Shown here: piece by piece, positions 23,931 through 35,224 of the stretch
Numbering within the stretch: position 1 is the stretch's first letter
Layout of the letters: every line of letters starts with the position of its first letter
Source: Volvariella volvacea V23
Lineage: Eukaryota > Basidiomycota > Agaricomycetes > Agaricales > Pluteaceae
Reading direction: 5' to 3'
Length of the DNA: 64,000 bases
NCBI GenBank assembly: GCA_000349905.1
Contig: KB722751.1
Coordinates: 206,405-270,404 of the forward strand
The notes under the pieces: model-generated
Databases searched by the model: none
What the model saw: only the letters and a program-made list of their open reading frames with translations
What the model was told of the DNA's origin: nothing
Made by a program: the position numbers and the translations under genes

Positions 23931-24690
23931 TTATTGTATTTTCGGTGAGTTGATCGTGCATGTTTTCGGGTGATACGATCTAACTTCCCCACCGCAGCTC
24001 GGATGTATATTACAGCATGTTCAAATGCATTGTTTTTGTAATACCTCAATGTGGATTCGACTGTTCAGCATGCTCATTCACTTTGGCGTCTAGCCTGGGC
24101 CTCACAGCTTGGCGTCCATTCTTCTGAGCAAGAGTAATTCCCTGTATTTTTGTTTAAAGCCTTCTTGCAGCGCCTCCAAGGTATCCGCCTCCAAGAAGAG
24201 TCGCCAAAATCTAGGGACACGCTTATCACTCAGTTGATAAGATGTATATAGGTGTGTATTCCTCGATGTTAAATATCAAACCCTGTAGCCTGGTCGATCA
24301 AGAGCTATACTATTCTCCACATAATGCTTTCCAGTATGATGATCGGTGCACTACTTCATATATACTCCGCATGTCCAGGTATTTCCTCTCATTGCCAACC
24401 CAAGTCCCCCTCTCCCTTAATACTACTATCATAACGTTGCTCTCCAACACTCTGGACTGTGATCACTACCCACACACATGTCCTCATTTTATGGGAGCGA
24501 TAATGAACTCCATCCTTGGTCGTAATTGGCCTTGTGATGCCCATTTTGTTTTTGGATCCTCTCGGTCAATCATGAGGTTCTGAAGATGAATGGGGGAACA
24601 AACACATATGTGTACAATATCTTTGCCTTTTTGGATAGATACACGTAAAATGATGTGTAGATAGAGCGCATGGATGATGAATGTACTCCA
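23931..24690. other. Convergent intergenic region, RPT3 / P5C reductase
   Basis: About 760 bp between two converging stop codons. No convincing coding sequence, RNA gene or repeat seen. Open stretches here (for example 24242-24583) have no domain character. Confidence 0.5.
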
Positions 24691-25903
24691 TCATTTTTTA
24701 AGAGGTTGACCAAGCTCACTGGCCCGTTCTGTTGCAATCTGGATGCCTCGTGCAATCGTGGAGCGCACCCGACCATCCTCCAGTGCAAGCAGACCGGCAA
24801 TTGTGCATCCACCAGGAGCTACGTAGTTGTCAAAGTGAGTCAGCGCGTGCCCATCACCATACAGTGAAAACGTACTCGTAACCGCGTCTTTGAGTTGTGC
24901 CGGGTGAGTACCTCCTCCTAATACCATGCGCGCAGCCCCTTGAAGTGCTATGGGCCATTGTTAGAAAGAAATTTGCTTATAATGAATTTAATCATACTTT
25001 GAGCAGCGAGTTCGAGCGCCTCTGCTCGAGGAAGTCCCATCATCACACCACCATCCGCCATAGCCTCCAGGAATATACACGCGAATGCTGGACCAGAACC
25101 AGACAGAGCCGTGCAAGCATCAAAGTGTTTCTCGTCGAGGAATCGACATCGGCCGATTGAGGAGAATATTTTCAGGATGATGGCTCGGTCGATTTCTGCG
25201 TGGGCAGATGGGAGAATAGTAGATACTACTGTCATTCCTTCCCGGATCTGTAAAGCATGTGTTATGTCCGCTCACCCCAACTACACCAGGAAGTTTGGAG
25301 CGTACTTTACATGGGGTATTTGGCATAGCCCGTACTATTCTTGTGGTCGACGAGACCCATCCCGTTAGCTGGGGGATTGTAACACCAGCTAAGATACTGA
25401 TGAGCAACTTGCCCTCGAGGGCTTCCTTAATACCTTGCTCTTCGAGGATTGTGTGTGCCAACTGAGGCTTGCAGCTAATATAGTATATGAGCACATCACC
25501 TAAGTAATATAATAAAACTGGTGCACACCATAGAAGCACCACGTCAGCCTGTTGGACGGCCCAAAGGTTCTGGGATGCCACAACCACTACACCTTCACCA
25601 AGAGCCCCCAGTTTACCGAACACGCCGCGAAGTTTATTTGCACTTTCCTCACGGCTTACACATGCAATAAATCGAGTTGGTGTGGACACATCTGGTGTCC
25701 CTGTGGGAGTCGTTGTTCCAGGAGTGTGAGACTCCCATTTTTCAAACCCATTCCGTAGCTTTAAGGTGGCGTCAAGACTCTCGATGACGCCAGAAAGGAC
25801 GGCGATGCCCATAGTTCCACATCCTATCATAACATAGGGTCAGATTATGACTGACGTAAAGATAATGACGATGATCACCTAGCACGCACAGCGTATACCC
25901 CAT
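24691..25903 (-). CDS. PRO3: Pyrroline-5-carboxylate reductase (proline biosynthesis)
   Basis: NAD(P)H-dependent reduction of pyrroline-5-carboxylate to proline, the last step of proline synthesis. The start at 25903 reads MGYTLCVLG and splices in phase to GCGTMGIAVLSGVIESLDA, forming the Rossmann GxGxxG-type nucleotide motif. Further blocks are LLISILAGVTIPQL, TRIVRAMPNTP (with the conserved MPNTP), FDACTALSGSGPAFACIFLE and a final exon with HPAQLKDAVTSTFS then GGCTIAGLLALEDG, the dimer and substrate region. A Thr/Pro-rich insertion after GFEKWESH is atypical but common in fungal copies. The gene ends GQPLKK. Complete, several introns, head-to-head with ALG13. Confidence 0.95.
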
Positions 25904-26059
25904 GGTTAGAATAGGTGCTATCTTTGACGATAGAGATCAATGACCCAAGTAGAAGTGGAGATTTTCCTTTCTCTAAATTGAAGCACTTGGCGTTTTCCCA
26001 GCGTCCTGCCAAACAACTTAGGCACAGGGGTCGTACTAAGTTGACATCACACTATATCA

Positions 26060-26707
26060 ATGCTCGCTTTTGCCACAGTTGGGTCAACCAAGTTCGATGG
26101 CCTAGTCCAATCAGTTCTATCTCAACCAACTCTAACGGCGCTTCGCCAGAAAGGCTTCAGCAAACTCGTGGTGCAGTGCGGAAATTCTCGGCACGAATTC
26201 GAATCACTTGTGCAGGATGGCCAAACTGGTCAAGTAAAAAGACAGGGCTTGGACATTGAAATCTGGAAGTTCAAACCACAATTGCAAGAGGAATACGAGA
26301 GAGCGGACTTTATTATAAGTCATGCTGGTATGTCCCACTTGGGCACGCGGGTTGCGTTTAGTGGTGGATAAGCGCGTGTAGGTTCTGGTACGATCCTTGA
26401 CGTGCTGCGAATGGGGAAGCCTATTATCGTTGTTCCCAATCCAACGCTGGCGGATAATCATCAAGACGAATTGGCCACGGCGCTGTCACAGTTGGGACAT
26501 TTGGTGACTTGTGAGAGCGGGTGAGTATAGTATTCCAGCCTGGTCCTCATTAAGTATTGTACCCTGGATGTCTAAACTCGTGTCGTGTTACCTAGTGGTT
26601 TGGCTGTAGCAATTGAGAACTACGACTCCTCCGGCCTCAAGCCATTCCCCGCATTCGATGGTGATAAGTTCAGGAAAATATTGGATGAGGAGTTGGGATA
26701 TATCTGA
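26060..26707 (+). CDS. ALG13: UDP-GlcNAc transferase subunit ALG13
   Basis: Catalytic subunit that pairs with membrane-bound ALG14 on the cytosolic ER face to add the second GlcNAc to dolichol-PP-GlcNAc in N-glycan assembly. Start at 26060: [20 protein letters not shown], the typical GT28 C-terminal-domain opening. It continues [18 protein letters not shown] and, across an intron at about 26326-26381, rebuilds [19 protein letters not shown], the UDP-GlcNAc-binding motif. Then [20 protein letters not shown] and a last exon ending DEELGYI. Three exons, about 175 residues, the normal length of a separate ALG13 (not fused to ALG14). It is co-directional with TRM9, 128 bp downstream. Confidence 0.95.
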
Positions 26708-26835
26708 TGGCTACTATTTGATGCCGCTGTCTGCTTTCTCTTTCTGCTCATTACTATCACGTCGTTCCCAATCGCCCGCTGTGTTATTTTATCCCGCTAT
26801 TTGATCCTGAACCTGCAGCATTTCCTATTCTATCA

Positions 26836-27789
26836 ATGGCAACGCCTCGAAATGTTATGACCACTACAATCGATGAGGAGCCTCAGGCGTATGAAAATCG
26901 GCATGTGCACGCTGTCTACGACCAGATCGCGAGCCATTTCTCTTCCACGCGCTACAAGGTCAATCGGTTGCAATCCGTCATTCAGGTAATTAACAGATAG
27001 ATAGCCATGGCCCATTATCGCAAATTTTCTTGCTGACCTACCCACTGGTTGGGTAGGCCTTGACTCAGGAACCGGAAATGGAAAATACCTGCCACTTCCA
27101 TCTGACCGTCCTGGGGCTGTCTGGACAATAGGCATGGACAGAAGTCGCAACTTACTTCAAATTGCTCAGCGTGCTGGCGGACGTGATAGGGAGGTCGTAT
27201 GGGGTGACGTTCTAGGATCAAATTGGCGAGCAGGTGCATTCGTAGGTGGTTAATTTTGGGTTTACTTGATCATATATTGAACATTCGCCATTTAGGATTA
27301 CGCGATTTCTATTGCAACGATACACCACCTTGCAACGCCAGAACGAAGAAAGCTCGCAGTGCAGGTGAAATCCCTTCTGACTTAGAGTATATCACTAGCT
27401 TCACTGCATACCAACAGCGACTTCTTCATGCAGTCTCGTCCAGATATGGGCGCATCCTCATTTACGTATGGGCCGTAGAGCAAGACTCACTTTCCAAAAG
27501 GAGAATACCTATCAATGATCCTTCTACTGAGACAGGCGTGGACGTTGTCGTTCCATGGGTTTTGAATAATTTAGAATCGCAAACCTTCAACCGATATTAC
27601 CACATGTTTGCTAAAGGAGAGCTAACTGATCTGGTCGTAATGGCTGCTCATGACCTTGGTTTGGTCGTAGGAAAGCCCGACGCACAACCGGAGGGCTGCA
27701 AAGGTGTTGAAATTGTCCAGGACGGTTGGGAGAGGTCGAACTATTATGTAGAACTTAGACTCTGGGAGATCTTTTCTAATGTCCAGTGA
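26836..27789 (+). CDS. TRM9: tRNA wobble-uridine methyltransferase TRM9
   Basis: S-adenosylmethionine-dependent enzyme that, with TRM112, methylates the carboxymethyl group on U34 of tRNAs (mcm5U), tuning decoding of AGA and GAA codons. The start at 26836 gives an N-terminal YENRHVHAVYDQIASHFSST, the Trm9/ABH8 signature. It then splices to PWPIIANFLADLPTGWVGLD, with SGTGNGKY as SAM motif I (the usual DVGCGNGKY; the Cys position is Thr here). Further blocks are DRSRNLLQIAQ, an AISIATIHHLATPERR segment rebuilt across an intron, and RILIYVWAVEQ. The C-terminal exon has FNRYYHMFAKGELTDLV and ends IFSNVQ. Tail-to-tail with NAC-alpha, stops 68 bp apart. Confidence 0.94.
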
Positions 27790-27857
27790 TAATCGGAATC
27801 GCAAATGATTGGATTCATGGATGATAGTACAGAGCGGGAATACAAGACAGAAGAAGA

Positions 27858-28650
27858 CTATTCGCTCGCCGCCATGACTAATTTTGCGCATATTAATTAG
27901 TAGTTCACTTATAGTGCAGTAGACATACTTACTGGCATTGATGAGATCTCCTCCACTTTCTTTTAAGACACGAACAGCTTTTGCGCGTGAGCAGTTAACC
28001 TGATTGAACATTGAGTAAAGTGCACATAAGAATATCCGGGAATGGCGTACCTGCGCCATCACTAGCTCGATGTCTTTGGGGTCGACACCCGTCTCATCTA
28101 CTGGACCATCATCCTCCGGCGCTTCGAGCTCCGGTGGCTGGTCATCAGCATCGTTTGCTACGGCCTTCTTGTCTAGCGAAGCTCCACCAGCACTTGCAGT
28201 CAAGTTTTGGGCAGCGGTCAGTGATGCTTGAGATCCCATATCTTCGATCTGTTCCACAGTGGGAAGCAGGACAATGCAAATGTCATTTGGCCTACCTTAG
28301 CCTCGCCGAATACGATGTAGCAATCGCTGTTAGGCGACTTGTAGACCTCTGGGGAAGCCAAGACAAAGAGGACCTGGTAGCCATGAGCATGGTTCCACGC
28401 CTAACGCGGCTTATGTGCGTACGTTCTTAGGTCTCCTCAGTGTCACCCGAGTAATATTGGGAACTCTCTTCAAGCCCAAGCTGAGGAGGGCCTTCCTCGC
28501 TTTCCGCTCGGAACGTGATTGCACCTTCTCCAAGGCAGCCGCAGAGGTGGGATCTTCATGGGCGTGATCATGGTCGTGATCATGGCCATGATCGTGGTCA
28601 TGCTCGTGGTCGGAGTGGTCAGAGTGAACTTCCTCTATATGAGCAGACAT
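27858..28650 (-). CDS. EGD2: Nascent polypeptide-associated complex subunit alpha (EGD2)
   Basis: Ribosome-associated chaperone subunit that pairs with NAC-beta at the tunnel exit. Start at 28650. The N-terminus has a His/Asp-rich tract ([15 protein letters not shown]) before the NAC domain. The NAC domain follows: [32 protein letters not shown], then across an intron [20 protein letters not shown] with FGEAK. The C-terminal UBA domain reads [20 protein letters not shown] and [10 protein letters not shown]; the final short exon gives IMAASE and stop at 27858, the normal family end. Exon phases agree. Head-to-head with TSC1 (about 314 bp) and tail-to-tail with TRM9. Confidence 0.95.
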
Positions 28651-28964
28651 CTATAGAACCATTGAATTAGTACATCCACAGTGAACCTGAGCAATCCACC
28701 GGCAGGAACACGATGCGACTATGAAACTTGCGTCTCACAGGGGCGCCGACAAGGGCGATGGGTCTGGCATACCTTATCTAAGTCTCTCTTCGGGCTATAG
28801 ATCGAGCTCGACACCCTCAACGATGAGCAGGCGGGGCGTGCTTGTTTGACCCTGCTATGACTTGTTACATATGGTCGTGAATGGCAAACACGTGGAGCCC
28901 TTGCGACCTTGACGAGATAATAATTGATGCTCGTCCACTTTAGTCACTGCAGAACCTCGATTGG
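28651..28964. promoter_or_regulatory. Divergent promoter, NAC-alpha / hamartin
   Basis: 314 bp between two head-to-head start codons. No defined motif recognised. Confidence 0.35.
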
Positions 28965-31824
28965 ATGCCAGGCTCAGTGCTTGCTCGTCATATCCGTGCG
29001 GTACTCGAGGGTACTTCGGACTGCCTGTCAACAGCCGACCTATTAACCCTGGTTGATGAATTCGTGGTCCTTGTCTCCTCTCAAGATCACCCGGATATAT
29101 TCCCTTCATTCGAGGAACAGCTAGCCACCATCCACCACGATGTCGTAGACCACTCATCGCTCATCCAAACCGAGATATTCCTAGCCATTCTATACCACCT
29201 CAATCCTGTGTTGCCTCCTACCTCCGTTATCTCTTGGTTTGACGTCGTCCTGCGACCTGCCTTGAAAGAGCCTAAATTGTCTACTGCGGCAATTAACCAC
29301 GCAAAGGAGCTCGTAATCACCGCCCTTCAGAAGGACAGCGCCGAATATAGAGAAAGAGTAGAGGGCTTTCGAAGGCGATTGTTTGACCTATACCTCCTTG
29401 ATGCTTTTAACGAGGGCTCTGGCGAGGATGTGTTGGAATGGGCTGGATTGGATGAGGAGCAGCGGGAGAAACGAACCCGCTGGAAAACAAACCTGGGAGA
29501 TATTCTGCTTAAGTATGGTAATGAACGACCTAATGTATGTGCTTGGATCAATATAGCTTCACTACCACTCAAGAAATTGGCACTTAGGACTTAATGTCCG
29601 AAATCGACATCCATTTCGCGACACCATCAATGCGCCTTCAACTCCTTATGCTACTAAATCTGTATACGTCAGGACCACGATTCGAAGTCTCTTCGAGCGT
29701 TTTGGCTACACATCCTCTAATGACCAGCCTAATACACTCACTACTCTTCGACAATTCGTCGACCCTTTGTACTGCTACTCTCACCCTCCTCGTCAAATTG
29801 CTTCCTATTTTTGCAGTACACTCGAAGGAAGCTCTTAGGAATATGCTCCCCAAGTTGATGGCCATCCTGGCCAGGATTCTGTGCTGGAGAGTTCGGTATC
29901 CAGTTGCGACGGATGAAACTTACGTCGAACCTGAACAAGTGGAGGGACCATCCGTGGAGCTAACGCTCAATGCCCACTCTGATATCACTTGGGAAACCCT
30001 CGAAAGCAGCTTTACTTCGATCGCGTCCTCGTCTCCTTCCCCTCGTCCTTATTTCACTACGCTGTACTATCTGTATCCCTCCAATGTTCTCCAATTCCTT
30101 CATAGTCCGGTGCAGTACCTTGCCACTAAGAACTTCGAGAGCCCATACACATTACCATGGGACCAAATCATCAACGACGAAACCCTCCGACGGAAGAGCG
30201 AGGTCAGATTCATGTTTACAAGTTTTCGCATTTGTTGATTTCGTGTTATAGTCGGTTGTTCGCGAGCACATATGCCACCCAAATCTAATTTGGCGTGACG
30301 CGGCCGCGGAGCTGTCTGAATCGGAGTTCTGGTCCAGATACAGCGTCGCTCGCATCACAACGGAGTCTTGTATGCTGGATATCAGGAATACTGCTTTAGG
30401 TATCAGAGAAGCGGCTAACAGTGAGGCTGCCGTAGTTTCGCCTCAACCTGGCTCAGGCACTCCTATCGTCACTGCACCATTGATAGAACCAGAACCAGAA
30501 GAAGGGGAGGAGGAAGCAGACGATATCCACATCCAGCAATCCGTGCCGCATACGGTATCTTTGAATGATATGATCAGCACTTCGCTCATGCTCAAATCTG
30601 ACGTACAACTGGACGTCCTCAAGCCCGCATCACAATGGTCAAGGTTGTTCTCCTCCCGGGTCCCATCACCTGCCCGCAGGAGCATTGCCCTACCGCCCGA
30701 ATCGCATGACGAGAGTATCCAACCGCATGTGGCACAGACCATTGCTGGGCTTCAACGTGAAGTGTTGCTCCTAAGGAATGAACTCAATTTTGAGCAGTGG
30801 CTATCACGGGAAAACGCTAAACACATTGGGCGTCTGTATCAAGACCGAATTTTGATCAAGACAGCTGAAGCAGAGAGACAAGGCCTTGTGAGTATGACTC
30901 GTTTATATTAAACACCCCCTCACCCCTGAGTCACAGTACAACAAACTCAGGCGGTACCGTGCACAAGTCATCGACCTCGAGGGAGAACTCCGAGAATTCA
31001 AGGTGCAAGCGTCGTCGGCTAAGAACAAATATGCCGACTGGAATACCGAGCTCCAGAAGAAATTACGGGAATTCCGCGAGGAAAAAAAGGCCTGGATTAC
31101 AGAGGCAGCCAAGCTACGCAGTGCAGAAAAGGAGGTCAAGGTATATTTGGAATGCATCACTTCTCCTTGCCCTTGCTAACTGGGATTAGGCCCTGTTTGC
31201 AGGACAGGGTCAACTCCTTGCAGAAGCTGTTAAAGAAGTGCAAGAGCTCCGAATACAGCAAAAGGAGAACCAACATAAGATTGATCGCTTGAAGGACTAC
31301 GAACAGCAGATCGAACAGCATGTCAAAATGCAGCGCTTATGGTAAGGGAATTGAGAAAGAACGCCTGATGGATTGATGAGGGATGCCTTGGCACAGGGAC
31401 GCGGACTTTGCGATGTTTAATGAACGAGCAAAAGAGATCGAATACCTACAAAGCCTATACAAACAGCTGCAGATTCGTCTAGAAACTTCGGAGAACGCGC
31501 AGGCCCAGATGGAAGAAAATGCGCGGTAAGAAGCTAATTACTATATGACAGTGCCAACGCCCTGATACACTGCCTGGCAGTGCCCAAAGACGATCTATAC
31601 AAGCTTTGGAAGCGCGTCTTGCACAACACACGCGTAGACGAGATAGCACTAAACTGCAGTTAACGCAGTTGGATATTGTCAACGTAGAGAAAGCGGCTCT
31701 GATGGAGGCGAACGAAAAACTGCGAAACGCGAACGAGGCGTTGATGGATGAGCTGGATGAACACCGAGAAATGGTGGAGGTGCTGAGAGCCCAAGCTGGA
31801 GGCAAAAAAGGGCTGATACACTGA
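28965..31824 (+). CDS. TSC1: Hamartin (TSC1) homologue
   Basis: Scaffold of the tuberous sclerosis complex, which restrains TORC1 by supporting the Rheb-GAP activity of TSC2. Start at 28965. The N-terminal helical (HEAT-like) core includes LVDEFVVLVSSQDHPDIF, FLAILYHLNPVLPPTSVISW and MRLQLLMLLNLYTSGPRFEV. The hamartin hallmark LYYLYPSNVLQFLHSPVQYL (human has a comparable tyrosine/proline/leucine block) sits near residue 370. A Ser/Pro/Glu-rich linker follows, then a long C-terminal coiled coil (ETIAGLQREVLLLRNELNFE-like and further heptads) ending KKGLIH. About eight exons and 800-850 residues. A TSC2 partner is not in this window. Co-directional with HSP90. Confidence 0.88.
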
Positions 31825-31999
31825 GTGACGGCGCGTCGCAGTCTGTTGACTCGACAGCAGTTGTAGTCTAGCGATGTCATTGATCCTGTTATCGATTATT
31901 CTTGTACAGTATGGGCGTCACACCCACCGGAATCCACAGCATCTTGAGCGTGATCGCGTATCGTAAATAAATAAAAAGAATATAAACGCGATGAGATAG

Positions 32000-32012
32000 T
32001 TCCAGAAAGTTC
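32000..32012 (+). promoter_or_regulatory. Heat-shock element upstream of HSP90
   Basis: A perfect three-unit element, TTC at 32000-32002, GAA at 32005-32007 and TTC at 32010-32012, with the canonical two-base spacing (TTCCAGAAAGTTC). It lies about 150 bp upstream of the HSP90 start and is the expected binding site of an HSF1 trimer. Confidence 0.85.
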
Positions 32013-32057
32013 TCCTGATAACGCATTTCACATCCAAAAAAGGCAAGATTCAGATTA

Positions 32058-32071
32058 TTCGAGAACTATTC
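32058..32071 (+). promoter_or_regulatory. Second, imperfect heat-shock element
   Basis: TTC at 32058-32060, GAA at 32063-32065 and TTC at 32069-32071, so the last gap is three bases rather than two. It sits about 87 bp before the HSP90 start and could cooperate with the perfect element upstream. Confidence 0.55.
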
Positions 32072-32157
32072 CGCCCACCTACTTATACCTTAAAACTGGT
32101 CTTCGCTCCTCACCTTTTTCTTCAACTCCATCTACCATCCACTCCTCTCAGACAGCA

Positions 32158-34638
32158 ATGGCATCCGAAAGCTTTGGCTTCCAGGCTGAGATCAGTCAGC
32201 TCCTCGACTTGATCATCAGTGCGTATTGCCTTCAGATCACGTCGGTCTCGAGTCTAGCATCAACTAACGCGACTTTTAGACACCTTCTACTCCAACAAGG
32301 AGATCTTCCTCCGGGAAATCATCTCCAATGGTTCCGATGCCCTCGACAAAATCCGATACGCTTCATTGACCGACCCTTCCGTCCTTGACACCGGAAAGGA
32401 GCTCTTCATTCGCATCGTGCCCGATAAGGAGAATAAAACTCTGTCCATCCGTGACACTGGTATCGGTATGACCAAGGCCGACATGGTCAACAACCTCGGT
32501 ACCATTGCCAAGTCTGGTACAAAAGTGCGTACACATGGTTCTTGATAAGATTGCGGGGTAATTGATGCCGACACGCGATTAGGGCTTCATGGAGGCACTG
32601 AGCTCTGGTGCCGATATCTCCATGATTGGGCAGTTCGGTGTCGGTTTCTACTCCGCATACCTTGTTGCCGAACGTGTACAAGTCATTTCAAAACACAACG
32701 ATGATGATCAATACATTTGGGAATCGTCTGCCGGCGGTACCTTCACCATCACACCAGACACCGTAAACCCACCGCTCGAACGTGGTACTGAGATTCGCCT
32801 CTTCCTCAAGGAGGACCAGACCGAGTACCTCGAGGAGAAGAAGATCAAGGAAATTGTCAAGAAACACTCCGAGTTCATCTCCTACCCCATTCAGTTGGCT
32901 GTGACCAAGGAGGTGGAGAAGGTTCGTTCCGCTTATTATCGATATCAGTATAAGATTCTGACTACTACTTAATGTAGGAGGTCGAGGATGATGAGGAAGA
33001 GGTGAAAGAAGAAGGCGAAGAGAAGTCCAAGATTGAGGAGGTCGATGACGAAGAGGAGAAGAAGGAGAAGAAGACCAAGAAGATCAAGGAGAAGGAGACC
33101 ACCAACGAAGAGCTCAACAAAACCAAGCCCATCTGGACCCGCAACCCCAACGACATTACCACTGAGGAGTATGCTTCATTCTACAAGAGTCTTACCAACG
33201 ACTGGGAGGACCACCTCGCTGTCAAGCACTTCTCCGTTGAAGGTCAACTAGAATTCAAGGCCATTCTTTTCATTCCCAAGCGGTACGTAGGTAGATATGT
33301 CTTGAGTGGATCAGTTTTAATCCTTTATGGTTTAGAGCACCTTTCGATCTCTTCGAGTCCAAGAAGAAGCGCAACAACATCAAGCTCTATGTCCGCCGCG
33401 TCTTCATTATGGACGACTGCGAGGATCTCATTCCCGAGTACCTCAACTTTGTCAAGGGTATCGTCGACTCTGAGGATCTCCCTCTCAACATCTCTCGTGA
33501 GACCCTCCAACAAAACAAGATCCTCAAGGTCATCCGCAAGAACATCGTCAAGAAGACACTCGACCTCATCAGCGAAATTGCGGAGGACAAGGACAACTTC
33601 AAGAAGTTCTACGAGGCCTTCGGCAAGAACATCAAGCTCGGTATCCATGAGGATGCTCAGAACCGCAGCAAGCTTGCAGATTTCCTCCGATTCTTCTCTA
33701 CCAAGTCTGTTGACGAGCAGATTTCCCTCAAGGGTAAGTTGTAGATGAATGTTATGTATGCAGATCAGCTGACTCGCAACAGACTATATCACCCGCATGC
33801 CCGAGGTACAGAAATCCATTTACTACCTCACCGGCGAGTCTTTGGCTTCTGTGAGGGACTCTCCATTCCTCGAGGTACTGAAGAAGAAGGGATTCGAAGT
33901 CCTGCTCCTCGTTGACCCCATCGATGAATATGCCATCAGCCAGCTCAAGGAATACGATGGCAAGAAACTCATTTGTGTCTCCAAGGAAGGACTTGAGCTC
34001 GAAGAAACCGAGGAAGAGAAGAAGGCCCGCGAGGCTGAAGTCGAGTCGTTCAAGGATCTTTGCACTGCCGTCAAGGATGCGCTCGGCGACAGGGTGGAGA
34101 AGGTCGTCGTGTCGAACCGCATCAGTGACTCACCTTGTGTCTTGGTCACTGGTCAATTCGGCTGGTCATCGAACATGGTTCGTTGATTGCGGGTCCGTGT
34201 GTTTGACGTCTGACATTAACGATGCTAATAGGAACGTATCATGAAAGCGCAAGCGCTCCGTGACTCGTCCATGTCCTCGTACATGGCATCGAAGAAGACA
34301 CTGGAGCTCAACCCCTCCAACGCGATCGTCAAGGAGCTCAGACGCAAGGTCGCAGAAGACAAGGCTGACAAGTCTGTCCGCGACTTGACTTATCTCCTCT
34401 TCGAGACTGCCCTCCTGACATCTGGCTTCACACTCGACGAGCCCACATCGTTCGCTAAGCGCATCCACCGCATGATCGCGTAAGTTGTCTTTCTGCACTA
34501 TGGTTCTGGCTGCTGACGCGGTGGCATTACAGTCTCGGTCTTGATGTTGACGAAGAGGACACTACTGCTGCTCCCGTCGTCGAGGCCCCACCGGCTGCTG
34601 AGGCATCATCAACGTCAGCGATGGAGGAGATTGACTAA
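32158..34638 (+). CDS. HSP82: Cytosolic HSP90 chaperone (HSP82)
   Basis: ATP-dependent dimeric chaperone for kinases, receptors and other clients. Start at 32158: [16 protein letters not shown], then across the first intron [20 protein letters not shown]. The N-terminal ATPase has [14 protein letters not shown] and [16 protein letters not shown] charged linker rich in Glu/Lys follows and is interrupted by introns. The middle domain has [35 protein letters not shown] and [14 protein letters not shown]. The C-terminal dimerisation domain has [20 protein letters not shown]. The end is SAMEEID, a variant of the canonical MEEVD TPR-docking tail with Ile for Val. About 700 residues, eight or nine exons, complete. 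Confidence 0.97.
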
Positions 34639-35224
34639 AAAAACGCGCTGATTTCGGACTAATGTGTTATACTCATCTGTATATTATGGCATCTCAACGT
34701 CTTGTTGCACGTTCTTGCACGCACCTCATACCTCCCTACATATAGATACGCATAAAACGACCCCACAATGCATTGCTTTGTCTGATAACGTTGTGCGATT
34801 GTGAAAGGAGGGGGAGATCAACCCTGCATGCAACGTGGATACCTGACCTTAACGGGCTCGGGATCTCGATGGGGCTGCGGTTGGATGGGTGTCAGCGGGC
34901 TGCGTCGCGATGGACAAGGCGTGAAACTGGGAGCTGGGAGAAGGCGGAAGTAGAATTGAAGCGCGGATGCGCGTGGAATGGACGGGGTGACTTGTGAAAT
35001 AGGAGGGGGTGGTGAAATGGGGGAATGGGTGTGCTTAGTCAGCAGGATTTCATGGATGGAGGAGTGGATTGTTGGTTGACCTCGTTCCAGCTGCATTCTC
35101 GATGATGATCTCTCCTTCGCCTTGATCCAATATTCAGCTTGCTTTCTGTCACGTCTCTTCTCTGTATACTTATAGCCTGTCCTTCATTTCTTCCTTCGGC
35201 CCACCCCCTTGCCTTTCAGTCCCA
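34639..35224. other. Intergenic region downstream of HSP90
   Basis: About 590 bp with the HSP90 3' UTR and the promoter of the hypothetical Pro-rich gene. The right part is C/T-rich. No other feature seen. Confidence 0.4.

Larger units (their letters stand above)
31825..32157 (+). promoter_or_regulatory. HSP90 promoter
   Basis: 333 bp between the hamartin stop and the HSP90 start. It holds the heat-shock elements listed separately, a TATA-like ACTTATACC near 32081-32089, and a C/T-rich 5' UTR just before the ATG. Confidence 0.7.

Noticed and set aside
33325..33648. Acidic, Leu-rich minus-strand frame inside HSP90
   Set aside because: Shadow of HSP90 coding sequence with high codon bias; no independent support.
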